Of a DNA stretch of 64,000 nucleotides, positions 25,665-36,215 are shown in pieces (position 1 is the stretch's first letter; each line of letters begins with the position of its first letter). The translations under genes were made by a program, and so were the position numbers. The notes below the pieces were generated by a model, which was not told the DNA's origin, ran no database searches, and saw only the letters and a program-made list of their open reading frames with translations. The stretch spans positions 1-64,000 of the forward strand of contig CAWARA010000025.1 of the NCBI GenBank assembly GCA_963784195.1, written 5' to 3'. This DNA is from CAVQAH01 sp963784195. Its GTDB lineage: Bacteria > Acidobacteriota > Vicinamibacteria > Vicinamibacterales > 2-12-FULL-66-21.

Positions 25665-26209
25665 GTGGCGGCCCCGGCATCTTCATCTCTCCGGAATCGC
25701 AGCGTGCCATCAACGTTGATGATGGCCACACCGCTGCTCATTACATAGCCCTCCCAGTAAGCAAACGCAACCTGTGTCCGTCGGGCGACCCACGTGGGAG
25801 AGTAGACTCCGCAGATATTCAGTACATCTCCGCATCCTTCACCCGCGAACTCGTGGCCGATCAGCCGGGTGACGTGGGATCCATTGCTGTCCATCACGAA
25901 GATCCCTTTGTCCGTTCCACAGCAGGCCATGAAGGCGACCTTCGACCCGAACGGTGACCAGTCAACCGGGTACATGGTGTTGCCCTGACTCCAGATCCTG
26001 CGCAGGCCCGAGCCATTGTTGTCGATGACGTAGATTCCGTCCTGCTGAAGCGCGAACGCAATCCGCTGGCAAATTGGCGCATGGGCTTCGGCATGACCGG
26101 CTCCTTGGTACCCAAGGAAACAACGCCCGGCCGAAAAGCGGACACGGCGGCGCGCGGGTTCAGACAGGGCGGGCAGGGATTCGCAGTAGAATCCAGCCAC
26201 CCGGCACAC
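25661..26209 (-). CDS. PD40/TolB-like propeller protein, N-terminus uncertain
   Basis: Frame of up to 182 residues with propeller repeats: IYVIDNNGSGLRRIW, MYPVDWSPFGSKVAFMACCG, IFVMDSNGSHVTRLIG and a last repeat YSPTWVARRTQVAFAYWEGY. The last should read WSPDGTQVAF; DNA near 25785-25800 shows one extra and one missing G that cancel out, again suggesting indel errors. The first 45 residues look unlike a propeller or signal peptide, so the gene is probably truncated or frameshifted at its 5' end. It precedes, and overlaps by 4 bp, the HEVAHH lipoprotein gene. Confidence 0.6.
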   Translation of the reverse strand: MCRVAGFYCESLPALSEPARRRVRFSAGRCFLGYQGAGHAEAHAPICQRIAFALQQDGIYVIDNNGSGLRRIWSQGNTMYPVDWSPFGSKVAFMACCGTDKGIFVMDSNGSHVTRLIGHEFAGEGCGDVLNICGVYSPTWVARRTQVAFAYWEGYVMSSGVAIINVDGTLRFRRDEDAGAAT

Positions 26210-26213
26210 TTAT

Positions 26214-26831
26214 ATGCCCGACGAACGTCCTGGTGGGGATGAACCGACCTCCGCGACGCGAACGATCGATCCCGAGTCGACGTTCAGCCTGGTGCAACGC
26301 GCCCAGGCCGGCGACCAAGAGGCCCTCGACCGTCTCCTGGCCCGCCACCTGGGGCCTCTCCGGCGGTGGGCGCGGGGCCGGTTGCCGCAATGGGCGCGGG
26401 ACCTCGCCGACACGGACGACCTCGTGCAGGACGCGCTCTTGCAGACGTTCCGGAGGCTCAGCGTGTTCGAAGTGCGCGGCCCGGGTGCGCTGCAGGCCTA
26501 CCTGCGCCAGGCCGTGCTCAATCGAGTCCGCAACGAGTTGCGCAAGAAGGGCCGCCGGCCGGAGGAGACCGACCTCGATGGGTTCGAAGTCGCTGCCGGG
26601 CAGTCGCCACTCGAAGCCGCCATCGGCAGAGAGGCAGTCGACCGGTACGAGCGCGCCCTTGCGGCGCTCACGCCCGACGAGCGCGAGGCGATCATCGGGC
26701 GCGTGGAGATGGGGTACTGGTACGACGAGCTCGCGGACCTCCTGGGGAAGCCCAGCGCGGACGCGGCGCGTAAGGCCGGGCAGCGTGCGCTCGTACGCCT
26801 GACCCGCCAGATGAACCTCCCGGGCACGTAG
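26214..26831 (+). CDS. ECF RNA polymerase sigma factor
   Basis: Sigma-70 family factor of 205 residues. Region 2 shows AQAGDQEALDRLLARHLGPL and DTDDLVQDALLQTFRRL; region 4 shows LTPDEREAIIGRVEMGYWYD then ELADLLGKPSADAARKAGQR. This type is usual in Acidobacteriota and Planctomycetes beside Ser/Thr kinases. It precedes a kinase gene by 85 bp in the same direction and diverges from the PD40/lipoprotein pair with only about 5 bp between starts. It probably works with the kinase in one signal pathway. Confidence 0.88.
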   Translation: MPDERPGGDEPTSATRTIDPESTFSLVQRAQAGDQEALDRLLARHLGPLRRWARGRLPQWARDLADTDDLVQDALLQTFRRLSVFEVRGPGALQAYLRQAVLNRVRNELRKKGRRPEETDLDGFEVAAGQSPLEAAIGREAVDRYERALAALTPDEREAIIGRVEMGYWYDELADLLGKPSADAARKAGQRALVRLTRQMNLPGT

Positions 26832-26916
26832 CTGGAGCGAGGCAGGTGGCCATGTCCGGAAAACCGCCGCGGGGTGTTTCATCCTGACGGGCGCGCGCGC
26901 CTGAGAGTCTCGTCAC

Positions 26917-29291
26917 ATGCTTCCGAGCGAGAAACTGCTGGACGATCTCGCCGGTGCCGTCCTCGACGGCGGCGACGTGGACTGGACCACCGCCGAGTCG
27001 AGCGCTGATGCCGACATCCGACCGCTTATACAGCACATGCGGCTCGTCGCGTCAGTGGCTGAAGTGCACCGCCAGGCGCTGCCCGGAGACGGCGAGACCT
27101 GGGGCCACCTGCAACTCCTCGAACGAGTCGGCCAGGGCGCCTTCGGCGAGGTATTCCGCGCGTGGGACACGCGCCTTGACCGCGAGGTGGCGCTGAAACT
27201 TCTGACGACGTCACCCGATGCCGACAAGGGCGGCGTCATCATCCGCGAGGGCAGGCTGCTCGCCCGGGTCAAGCACCCGAACGTCGTCACCATCCATGGT
27301 GCGGAGCGGATTGGCGAGCGCATCGGTCTCTGGATGGAGTTCGTGCACGGTCGCACCCTCGAGGATCTGCTGAAGTCGGGCAGGGCCTTCACGCCGGACG
27401 AGGTCGTGCACATCGGAGTGGAAATCGCACGGGCGGTTGCGGCCGTCCATGCCGCGGGGCTCCTGCATCGCGACGTCAAGGCGCAGAACGTGATGCAAGC
27501 CGACGACGGGCGCATCGTGCTGATGGACTTCGGCACGGGGCGGGAGCTGGACGACGACGGGCAGGCGCTCGCGGGCACCCCGCTGTACCTGGCGCCTGAA
27601 CTCTTCAGCGTGGGAGCGGCGACGGCGGCCAGCGACGTCTACAGCCTCGGCGTGCTGCTCTTCCATCTGCTGACCGGGTCGTATCCCGTGCACGAAGCCA
27701 CGCTCGGGGAACTCCACCGTGCGCATCAGGCCGGCCGCCGCACGAAGATCCGCGTTGCTCGGACCACTGTTCCGTCCGGACTCGCGCGCGTCATCGATCG
27801 CGCGCTGGATCCGAGGCCCGAGCGCCGGTTCCAGACAGCAGACGCGCTCGCCACGGCCCTGCGGGCGCTGACCCGCGCGACGCGACGACGCCGCGCTGTG
27901 CTCGCCGCCGTCGCGGCGACGCTCGTCGCCCTGCTGACGTGGAGCGCTTGGCCGATCCGCCCGCCGGTCATCGGCGTCCTGCCGTTTCAGAACCTGAGCG
28001 CCGACCCGGGAAGCGACGCGTTGTCCGCCGGCCTGACGGACGAAGTCGTCAGCAGTCTGGCGCAGATCGACGGATGGACGATACGCTCGCTCGGTGTCTC
28101 CGCCGGACTGGGGAACGGCGCGACGTTCCGGCGGTTGGCCGGCTCGCGGATGCCAACTTCGTGCTCGATGCGTCCGTCCTCGTCGCAAACGGCCGGCTCC
28201 GCGTGAACGCGCGCCTCCTCGACCTCGATGATAATGAGCGCGCTGTGTGGGCGGACACGTTCGAGCGCCCCGACGGTGACGTGTTCGGCACGCTCGAGGA
28301 CCTCGCCCGATCGCTCGTCAACCAGCTGCGCCTCAAAGTCGGCGGCGGTCAACGACGCTATCAGACCGATCCGGCGCTCGAGCTGCTGTTCCTCAAGGCC
28401 CGCGGCCTGCAACAAAGGCGTAACAAGACCAGCGCGCTCGAAGCCGCCGCGCTCTTCGAGCAGATCGTCGCCCGCGATCCCGGGTATGCGCCCGCAGTCG
28501 CGGCGCTGGCGCGCTCGCTCGGCGACTTCTTTCGCCTCGGTCCCGAGTTTGAGGCCGGCGCCGTGTCACCCAGGCTGGAAGAAGCTGCGCTCGCAGCCAT
28601 CCGCCTCGACCCGTTGCTCGCCGATGCGCAAGCGGCGCTCGGGCAGCTGCACGTGCGGGATCGCCAATGGGCGAGCGCAGAAGCCGCCTTCCAGCAGGCA
28701 CTCGAGATCGACCCGAGCCAGGGGTCGCTCTATGTTGACTACGCGGTGGCGTTGCTACTGCCGCTTGGACGTGTGGACGACGCTCTGGACGTGGTGGCCA
28801 GAGCGCGTGCCGTGGCGCCGCTGTCGCTCGAGGTCCGGGGATCCCTGGCGCTCATGCAGGTCGAAGCGGGTCTCTACGATGAAGCCATCAAGAGCGCCCA
28901 ATGGGTGCTGCAACAGGATCCGGACTTCCCGTTCGTCGATGCCCAGCTCGGCCGGGCGCTGATCCTGTCCGGGCGTCCCGCTGACGCCCTCCCGATCCTC
29001 TCGCGCAAGCCGGAACAAAACTCGGTCTTTCTCGGCTACCTGTATGCCGTCACGGGCCGGCGCAACGAGGCCGAGGCGCTGGCAGCCGGGTTCCTGCCGG
29101 CGAAACAATTCTGGATCTACGCCGGCCTCGGGGACAAGGATCGCGCCTTCGAGGCGCTCGACCGCGCGGTGACGATCAACCCGCACTCGTGGCGGGTTGC
29201 CACCTGGATGAACCGGGCGGAGATGAAGATCCTGCGCGGCGATCCGCGCTTTCAGGCGATCCGGCGCGGCTCGGTCTGCCGGAATCGGTAG
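26917..29291 (+). CDS. Ser/Thr protein kinase with TolB-like domain and TPR repeats, one frameshift
   Basis: Gene of about 790 residues. The kinase domain has VGQGAFGEVFRAWD, EVALKLL, LHRDVKAQN, MDFGTGRE and LAPELF. A membrane helix (VLAAVAATLVALLTW) follows, then a TolB-like N-terminal domain (IGVLPFQNLSADPGSDALS) and about eight TPR units (for example WASAEAAFQQALEIDPSQGS). The frame shifts at about 28100-28140, between IRSLGVSA and LADANFVLDASV, where one base seems to be missing. The kinase DFG reads DFGT, still with the metal-binding Asp. This architecture is common in Acidobacteriota and is likely a membrane sensor linked to the upstream sigma factor. Confidence 0.83.
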
Positions 29292-29297
29292 CAACAG

Positions 29298-32197
29298 CTA
29301 CCAGTCGAGCCGGAAACCCACACGCGCGATGCGCGGCGGGACGATGACGAGCGGCTGGAGGAAGGTCGCGGTTTCCCAACTCAAGTTCTGCTCAGGGTTC
29401 GCGTTGAAGGCGTTGAAGACGTCGACGAAGCCCGTTAGACGCCGACCGCCGGGCAACTGGACGATCCTCTCGACGCGGACGTCCACGAGCGTGACGTGAC
29501 GCTGGCGCCTCGTGCCGACCGGCTCGGCAAGAACGCGAATCGTGCCGTAGTTGAGCGTGGTCCTGAGCGTGCGGCCGAACGGCTGGCCGGACTGGTGCCT
29601 GACGAGCGGCGTGAGGAGCAGTCCCCACGGACCGGGTACGTGCCGTGGGCCTTGAAGGACCAGTCACGATACGCATGGCGGCCGCGCGCGTCCGTATTGA
29701 TGAGGTCGTTCGGCGTCGCCGGGTACACGTTGGCTCGCACCGGCTGCCCGAGATACGCGCCCGCGTGGTCGCGATTCCACATGTGCGCAAACGATGCGAG
29801 GAGCGACCATCGCCGGCTGAACCGCCGCCGCGCCACTACTTCCCAGGTCAGGGTCTCGCTGTCACCGTACGGCGCGTTGCGGACGACGATCCGGCTTTGT
29901 CCGACGAGGTCCGAGGGCAGCTGATAGACAGTGATGTTCGCGCCGTCGTCGCTGTTTCCGAATTCGTTGTCCGGTCCCGGATCTCGCAGTGTCACCGGGA
30001 CAGTGAAAGCCTCAAACGGCCACGAGGCTCGCTGGCGCCCGCCCTGCTGCCGTTCGCCACGCCAGACCAGGCCGGTTCCGACGAAAAGACCGGCGACGGC
30101 CTCCTGATCTACGCGGACCGTCCACTCGCGAAGGTACGCCAGCTCGAGGTTCGGGTCGATTGACCCTTCAGACTCGCCTCCACGAGTCTCCAGCAGGTCG
30201 CCCTCCTCGCCCGGCTGCCACAGGCGGTCGCCATTCTCATCCGCCCATTTGAACCGCTGCCACCACACGCGCCCATTACGGTTCACGTTGAACCCCAGGT
30301 CGAGCCCAGGCGGCAGCCAGTAGGTACCGTAGCTCGCCTTGAGGACCGTTCGGCCGTCTCCCCGGAGATCGACGCTCGCGGCAAGCCGTGGAGCGGCGAC
30401 GGTCCAGTCGGCGATGTTCGGCACAGCGGCGAACAACTGCAGCGTCGGGTTGAAGCGGCCGGCCGGATGCTCCTGCGCAGGCAGGAAGGCACGGAAGCGA
30501 TCGAGCCGGACCCCGAGGTTGATGGTCACACGATCGTGGACCTGCCACCTGTCACTGGCGTAGCCCGCGTACGACCACTGTCCGCTCTCGGATCTCGAGG
30601 GCGTCTGAAAGAGGTAGATCTGGCGCGGCGTGCCGTTCTGGGTCACGTGCAGCACGTCGCCAGGGTACGCATGCAGCCAGCGCTCGGCGACAGTCCACCG
30701 CAGAAGTTGAACGCCCGCCGTGAGCTCGTGGCGGCCGCCCCAACCCTCCCGAAGGTAGCTGACCGATCCGTACGCCTGGTCGACTCGAGGGTCTTCACGC
30801 CAGTCGCGGTTTCCGCCCGAAACCTCGGGGCGCAACAGATCTTCCGTTCGTGGCGACGAGCCGTTCGGGCGTTCGGCGCGACTCGCGGCAAACTGGCCTA
30901 CGCGCGCGTCGACGTATACCGCTCGACCGGCGATGGCGTTCCACTCGGCTTTCCAGACCAGCCCGGTGGCCAACTGTTCCAGCGTAGAGTCGACGCTCGT
31001 GTTCAGCGCTGTGGATGGGCTGAGGAACCCGTCGAGCCGGATTGGCTGACGGCTGCGCCCGCCCTGCGCGAACCCGACGATGCGATGGCCGTCTCTGACG
31101 CGCCAGGTGGCTTTGCCCGTGATCGACGTCACGCGGTTATCGATCGGTGCCACTGGGAAGCTCACCTGTCGTGCCGATGACCCGTGGTCGCGCGCCGACG
31201 CGTACCACCACAGCCGATCCCTCAGGACATACCCGCCGATATCGCCACTCACGTCGTGATACTGGAGCAGCCGGTTCGTCTCGCTCGCCGGCACGCCGTC
31301 GGCGACCGGCGCACCACGGGCCGTCTGATTGCCGTCGATGTTGTGCCCTTGCCAGGCGCGGTTCTCGTAGCCGGAGTACAGCATGCCCGTGTAGCGATTC
31401 CCACCGGACCGGGTGACGACCTGCAGGGTGACACCCGGCACCAGCGCCTCAGGGCCGAAGGCGCCGGTGCCGATCGAGACGTCGGCGAAGGTGCCGTAGT
31501 CGAGCAGCCAGCCGGGCGGGTTGCTCCCGGGGACACTGATGCCTTCGATTATCGGGACGCTGTAGCCGCTCGTCCCATACGCGCTCCACGGGCCTGGGGC
31601 GAAGGCCGTGCTGCCCCCGACGTCAAAACGCGTGAGCTGCACCGCCGGCGCTGCCGCGAGAATCGCGGCCAGTGTCCTGTTGCCGGGAAGACGGTCGAGC
31701 TCGCCGGCGTCGAAGACGGTTGAAATCATGGTTGAGCGCCGATCGACGACGGCCGCGCCGCCCTCGACGGTCACGGCCTGCTGGAGCGTGGCCGGGCCGA
31801 GCGTGACGTTGACGGTGGTCGTGACGCCAAGGCTCACGAGGATGCCCTCGCGCCGCTCTGTCTCGAAGCCGTCGAGCGCGAAAGTCAATTCGTAGCGGCC
31901 GGGGGGGAGCGTCGGAAAGAAGTAGGAACCGTCCGGCGCTGACGTCATGGCAATGGGAACCAGCAGGACATCGCCAGCCGCGGTGACGATCACGCCGCGC
32001 AGAACGGCTCCGGTCACGTCCACCACGCGGCCCTCCGCGGCGCCGGTCGTCGTGCCGATCGTTTGAGCGAGTCCGGCCGGCGCCTGTAGAAGCACACACA
32101 GCATCGAAAGCGAGAGCACGCTGCGCGGTCGGAACACGCTCCTCCCTTCGCTGGGGCAACCGCCTTGGATCGGTGGGGACATTCTAGGAGAAAACAC
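29298..32197 (-). CDS. TonB-dependent receptor with regulatory domain, one frameshift
   Basis: Outer-membrane receptor of about 965 residues. Signal peptide (SVLSLSMLCVLLQAPAGLA), carboxypeptidase-like regulatory domain (EGRVVDVTGAVLRGVIVTAA), plug (NRTLAAILAAAPAVQLTRFD) and a long barrel. It ends IARVGFRLDW, the standard C-terminal aromatic signature. The frame breaks near 29621-29626 at a CCCC run, between TYPVRG and LLLTPLVRHQSGQPF, where one base is missing. The C-terminal 90 residues closely resemble the fragment at 24.4 kb on the other strand. No binding partner such as SusD is nearby, so the ligand is unknown. Confidence 0.83.
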
Positions 32198-32277
32198 CAG
32201 GAAGGGCCATGATCGGACGGCCTGGCGTCCGCCGGCAGCCTTGTCCGGTTGTCGTCACCACGGTGTTTTGACCGGAT

Positions 32278-33264
32278 GTGACAAGCACATCACAGAATCG
32301 ATGGCGGCGTCGGACGGCAGTCGCGGCTTCGGTGGTCCTCGGGGTCCTGCTCGTCGGGTGCGACAACAGGGCGCTTCCGACGCAGCCCGGAGGCTCGGCG
32401 AACGGTCCGCAAGGTCAACAATCCACCGGTCCTATCGCGTTCGTGAGCGACCGGGATGGCACGCAACGGATTTACCTCGCCAATGAGGACGGCTCGGCGG
32501 TCACGCCGTTGGTCGCGGGTGGCCAGCCCGCGTGGGCGAAGGACGGACGCCGGATTGCGTTCACCGCGGGTCGGCTTGAAATCCATGTGATTGGCGTGGA
32601 CGGCTCGGGGAGTCGTTTCATTGCGGCCGGTGGTTCGGAAGCGGGGTGGTCGCCAGATGGACGGTCGCTCGCTTTCAAGAACTGGCGCGGCGACTCGGAT
32701 CTCGACGTCGTGGACGTTGAGGGCTCGAACCGCCGTTCCCTGTTCACCAGCGGCGGCTTGGACTCGTTGCATCCGAGATGGTCTCCCGACGGACAGCGGA
32801 TTTTGTTCTATATTTCAGGGGAGTCTCCAGTGTCTGACGTCTGGAAAACGATGGGCCTTTGGACGGTGAACGCGGATGGCTCTGGCGCCCGGCAGGTCGG
32901 CGGACCGGGCGTTGGCCGCCCCGCGCCAGGCTACGACTCCCCGGGCCCCCTCAGTGACGGCTGGATGCCGGCCTGGTCGCCCGACGGGTCTGAGATTGCC
33001 TTCGGGAGGCAACTCGGATTCGGAAGAGAGATCGAGGTCGTTCGGGCGGATGGCTCCGGCGCGCACGTTCGAGTGGCCGGTCCCGCGTACGATCCGGACT
33101 GGACGCCGGACGGCCGGCTCATCTACACCAAAACCCGCGATCGGATTGGTCCGTCCTCGAGGATCTTCATCAGCGACGGCGGTACCGAGCGGCAACTGAT
33201 CCCGGAGGCAATCGCGCCGGCACGCCCAACGTACGGCGATTGGTCGGCCGTGTGGCTGCGGTAA
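32278..33264 (+). CDS. PD40/TolB-like propeller lipoprotein
   Basis: Protein of 328 residues with a signal peptide ending in a lipobox (LLVGCDN, Cys about 28), then a six-bladed PD40 propeller. Repeats include IAFVSDRDGTQRIYLANEDG, AGWSPDGRSLAF, RWSPDGQRILFY and AWSPDGSEIAFGRQ. Such proteins sit on the periplasmic face of a membrane and bind unknown partners. It diverges from the TonB receptor with about 80 bp between starts. Its repeats resemble the protein at 25.7 kb, but the two are not adjacent copies. The gene is intact. Confidence 0.82.
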   Translation: MTSTSQNRWRRRTAVAASVVLGVLLVGCDNRALPTQPGGSANGPQGQQSTGPIAFVSDRDGTQRIYLANEDGSAVTPLVAGGQPAWAKDGRRIAFTAGRLEIHVIGVDGSGSRFIAAGGSEAGWSPDGRSLAFKNWRGDSDLDVVDVEGSNRRSLFTSGGLDSLHPRWSPDGQRILFYISGESPVSDVWKTMGLWTVNADGSGARQVGGPGVGRPAPGYDSPGPLSDGWMPAWSPDGSEIAFGRQLGFGREIEVVRADGSGAHVRVAGPAYDPDWTPDGRLIYTKTRDRIGPSSRIFISDGGTERQLIPEAIAPARPTYGDWSAVWLR

Positions 33265-33335
33265 GAGCGCGACTGTTAGCAGAAACTACGTCGCGCCCGA
33301 CTTGGACGACGCTCGCGCGAAGCGCGATCGAAGTC

Positions 33336-33368
33336 TGGCTGGGTGTTAGGGACGATTTCCGCAACTGG
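33336..33368 (+). repeat. Dispersed GGCTGGGTGT repeat, copy B
   Basis: TGGCTGGGTGTTAGGGACGA then TTTCCGCAACTGG. It lies in the 166-bp space between two convergent genes and matches copy C almost exactly. Confidence 0.6.
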
Positions 33369-33430
33369 GTGATTCGGGCGGTCTGAGCACAGCGGCATAG
33401 CGCGCACCGCGCCGATCTAACCGAGCACAC

Positions 33431-34102
33431 CTATCCCGTGGTCACAACTATGTCCCAACGCGCCACGAGCTCGGAACCGGTCGAGGATGCCGAGACGTTC
33501 GCGATCAACGTTTCGGGCCGACGGACAGAGTTCAGATGACGGTCCTTGTCATTCAACGGCTCATTGGGAAAGAAGAGTTGTGTCACCTTACGGTCGATTT
33601 GCCCTTCGATCTCGAAATGGATATGGGGCGCTCGCATGTCGCCTCGAGGCGTTGGGTAGGCTCCCGGCTTGATCGTTGTGAATCGGTATCGACCCTCGTT
33701 GTCGGTCCGCAGCAGCGCGTACCCTTGGAAGTCAGGATCCAGCGCCAACCGCGTGTTCGGGTCCGACGGATGTGCGTACCGCCCGTGCGTGTTTGCCTGC
33801 CAGATCTGAATCGGTGCGTTGCGCAGCGGCTCTCCTTTCAGGTTCGTGACGCGGCCGCTCAGTCGCACGAGCTGACCGGCAGCCCGCTGTTGATGTCCGC
33901 GGACAAGCGTCAGGTCGGCATCCTTATCACTTGGCTTTACACGAGGGTAGAACGGGCCGGTTACCAAGTCGGCCGTCTCGCGCAGAACGCCATCCTGTGT
34001 CGCAAACAGTGTGGAAACACCGGTAACCGTGAGAGCGCCGGTCGCAAGTGACACTAGTCGGACCAATCGGCGTCGCGACAGATCGGTGGGAATGTCGCAC
34101 AT
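33431..34102 (-). CDS. Intradiol ring-cleavage dioxygenase-like protein, probably Tat-exported
   Basis: Protein of 223 residues. The N-terminus SRRRLVRLVSLATGALT has a twin-arginine signal. The fold and all four expected iron ligands of protocatechuate 3,4-/catechol 1,2-dioxygenases are visible: Tyr in GPFYP, Tyr in HGRYAH, and His-x-His in APHIHFEI. A regulatory-type strand occurs before them (LSGRVTNLKGEPLRNAPIQI). These enzymes open the ring of catechols with O2. Export and the single small subunit set it apart from classical heteromeric enzymes and resemble the secreted intradiol-like group of many soil bacteria. It stands alone, so the substrate is open. Confidence 0.82.
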   Translation of the reverse strand: MCDIPTDLSRRRLVRLVSLATGALTVTGVSTLFATQDGVLRETADLVTGPFYPRVKPSDKDADLTLVRGHQQRAAGQLVRLSGRVTNLKGEPLRNAPIQIWQANTHGRYAHPSDPNTRLALDPDFQGYALLRTDNEGRYRFTTIKPGAYPTPRGDMRAPHIHFEIEGQIDRKVTQLFFPNEPLNDKDRHLNSVRRPETLIANVSASSTGSELVARWDIVVTTG

Positions 34103-34511
34103 AGTTCTTCTTGGAGTGCTAACGTCTGTTCATTTTGGAGCCGACCATCCGCCTAATCGCCACAAGTTGCCAGCATTCTACAGCGTGTTAGCGGCGGGCA
34201 GCGGGACGACCTGTCTGGGATTCGAACTCGCGTGGTTCTGGCTAAACTACTGCGGTCGCGGAGGTTGGCGGCGCTCTGTCGGCTACGCCGCTCAGGCACA
34301 AGACCGGAGCCAGCTGACAGCGAACCGGACAACGCGGGTCGATGGAAAGACTTGGAGTGTTTTGAAGTGATTGGCTGGGTGTTCGGGACGATTTCCGCAA
34401 CTGGCTGGTTCGTGCCGCGTGAAAACGACCACTGGATTGCTCCTGATCACTGTGCAGAGCGAAGGTGCTGCGCAAGGAATAACGGGAGTGGATATTGCAG
34501 CCGCCGGCCCG
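34103..34511 (+). other. Gene-free spacer with mobile-element scars
   Basis: The spacer holds a weakly tRNA-end-like stretch (GGGATTCGAACTCG near 34219) and dispersed repeat copy C. The plus-strand frame crossing it (LAWFWLNYCGRGGWRRSVG) is not recognised. I take the region for decayed mobile DNA. Confidence 0.4.
34372..34405 (+). repeat. Dispersed GGCTGGGTGT repeat, copy C
   Basis: TGGCTGGGTGTTCGGGACGA then TTTCCGCAACTGGC. It differs from copy B at one position in the first 33 bases. Confidence 0.6.
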
Positions 34512-35615
34512 TCACCGGCGGAGCCACGCGGAAATAGCTTGCAGCACCGTGGTGTGCTGTCTCTCGTAGACGACTTCGTGGCTTCCGCAGCTCACAGTCA
34601 GGTAACGCTTAGGACCACCGAGCGCGTCGTAGAGCGCGCGGGTTGCCTGCTCCGGCGCTTGAATGTCGAGCGCGCCACGGATCACGAGCGTTGGCGCCCG
34701 GACACGCCCGGGAAGATCGGGCGTCCATCCCGCCGCGCTGAACGCGGGAGAGCGTCGAACTCCTGACGCTCCCCAGCCGCTCCCCAGCTTGTCCTGCGCA
34801 ATCGTCGATTGCCACAATGTCGCGCGAATGGACGGGTCGACTTGTTGGGGGCAATTGTTGGAATCGATCTGCTTGTCCCAGGCGGCGAAGAAATCACGCT
34901 CGTCCGTCATGTTCGTCGGATAGGGTTCTACGGTTGTTGACGGCGGAAACCGCGTCGGACTGAGCGCGATGACCTTGTCGATCTTGTCGGCGTGAAGTGC
35001 CGCATACCCGATGACTCTCATTCCACCCCGCGACCAGCCCACGAGGTTGACCTTGAGCGCGCGATCGCCGCGAAGCGAACGGATGAATTCCACGGCCGTG
35101 TCAATTTCATCCCAATCGGTCGCGAAGCTGCCGAATGGCTGCTGATACCGAGGCAGGCAAGGCGCCGCGAGAGGATTCGGAACCAGGTACTTCGCCTGGT
35201 TGTCAGCGGAAGTGTCGCAAGGATCGTCCATGACAGAAGGCTTCGACGAATTCCCGTAGCCTTGTTGATCAAGAGCGAAGGCGTCGAAGCCGGCATCAGC
35301 CAGATAAGCCAGCCAGCTGTAATCCCGGTATTGGAGGTCGAAGGAGGGTAGCGCGGCCGCCGCACGTCCGTGAACGAGAAGGACCACGGGACCAGACGTG
35401 GCGCGGCGACGCTCCCGCAGGAAGAGGCTCACCCGGACGCCTTCATTGGCACGTGCGGTGGAGATGTGAGGGACGAAGTGATCGAGTACGTCACCGCCTT
35501 GGAGACGCGTCCCGGCGGGCGCAGTTTCTCGGATGGTGCGGCCGTACGAGCATCCGACGCACATCGACGCGATCAGCGCGATCGCGACGATCGTTCCACG
35601 TTCACTCATCTTCAT
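34512..35615 (-). CDS. Alpha/beta-hydrolase lipoprotein
   Basis: Protein of 367 residues with a signal peptide and lipobox (IASMCVGC, Cys about 22). The alpha/beta-hydrolase core shows VVLLVHGRAAA (oxyanion loop), DAFALDQQGYGNSS, the nucleophile elbow GWSRGG (Ser), the acid near VIRGALDIQAP and the catalytic His in CGSHEVV. Cysteines and a long insert precede the elbow. It is probably a periplasmic or outer-membrane-bound esterase or lipase. Substrate cannot be read. It stands alone between two spacers full of repeats. Confidence 0.8.
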   Translation of the reverse strand: MKMSERGTIVAIALIASMCVGCSYGRTIRETAPAGTRLQGGDVLDHFVPHISTARANEGVRVSLFLRERRRATSGPVVLLVHGRAAAALPSFDLQYRDYSWLAYLADAGFDAFALDQQGYGNSSKPSVMDDPCDTSADNQAKYLVPNPLAAPCLPRYQQPFGSFATDWDEIDTAVEFIRSLRGDRALKVNLVGWSRGGMRVIGYAALHADKIDKVIALSPTRFPPSTTVEPYPTNMTDERDFFAAWDKQIDSNNCPQQVDPSIRATLWQSTIAQDKLGSGWGASGVRRSPAFSAAGWTPDLPGRVRAPTLVIRGALDIQAPEQATRALYDALGGPKRYLTVSCGSHEVVYERQHTTVLQAISAWLRR

Positions 35616-36207
35616 TTGCCGACGCTAACTGTAAGCTCTCGCGACGAGCTGAAGCAGCGGTCGTCGACGCGAACCCGCAGGAACGCGCGACGTTTACGAT
35701 CAATCAAGCGAGGGTGAGTTCGATAGCGAAATCGCCCTCGTCTGTAAGTTATTGAAAACAGAGGGGAAATTGTGTGGCTGGGTGTCTGGGACGGAATTCG
35801 CAACTGGCTGCTGACAGCAGCGTGAGACGTGGCACCCCTCAAAGCTGCGTCCCTCAGAAGGTTACTGGTAACTCGGCATCAGGCGGCTGTCCGAAGTTTG
35901 TATACGAATTTCGGACACCCTCTGAAGTGCTGCGCGATGACGAAACAGGCACCTGTTATCGTCGTCGCAGACTGCGCCGCGTCGGCCGCTGTTCCTAATT
36001 AACGATTGCAAGCAGCAATGCCGTCGCTTAACGCCGAAGTACCTTAGCTTCCTGGCGTCTTCCAACCATGGGTCGCCCCGGCTCGCCTCGAAATACCGTG
36101 GCCCCGACAGTTGGCCGTGGCGGAACGGAGGTGGAAATCGTCAGTTCCCCCAAAACGGCCGAAAAATCGTGACTTGGAAGGGGCACTGAGATTGCCTAGT
36201 TGACCGC
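35616..36207 (+). other. Gene-free spacer with mobile-element scars
   Basis: Almost 600 bases hold no convincing gene. The spacer contains dispersed repeat copy D, preceded by ATTGAAAACA as in copy E. Near 36140-36172 the minus strand reads TTCGGCCGTTTTGGGGGAA, similar to 38805-38825. The short frames have no family motif. Confidence 0.45.
35775..35808 (+). repeat. Dispersed GGCTGGGTGT repeat, copy D
   Basis: TGGCTGGGTGTCTGGGACGG then AATTCGCAACTGGC. An upstream ATTGAAAACA (35751-35760) and GGGGAAATTG also occur, in slightly changed form, upstream of copy E (38604-38625). Confidence 0.6.
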
Positions 36208-36215
36208 GTGGTTAA
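36200..36215. promoter_or_regulatory. Operator-like imperfect palindrome over the TetR start
   Basis: TTGACCGCGTGGTTAA has six of eight inverted pairs. Its core GACCGCGTGGT recurs at 37599-37609, between the two membrane-protein genes downstream. It covers the GTG start at 36208. A TetR operator here would allow autorepression. Confidence 0.5.
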
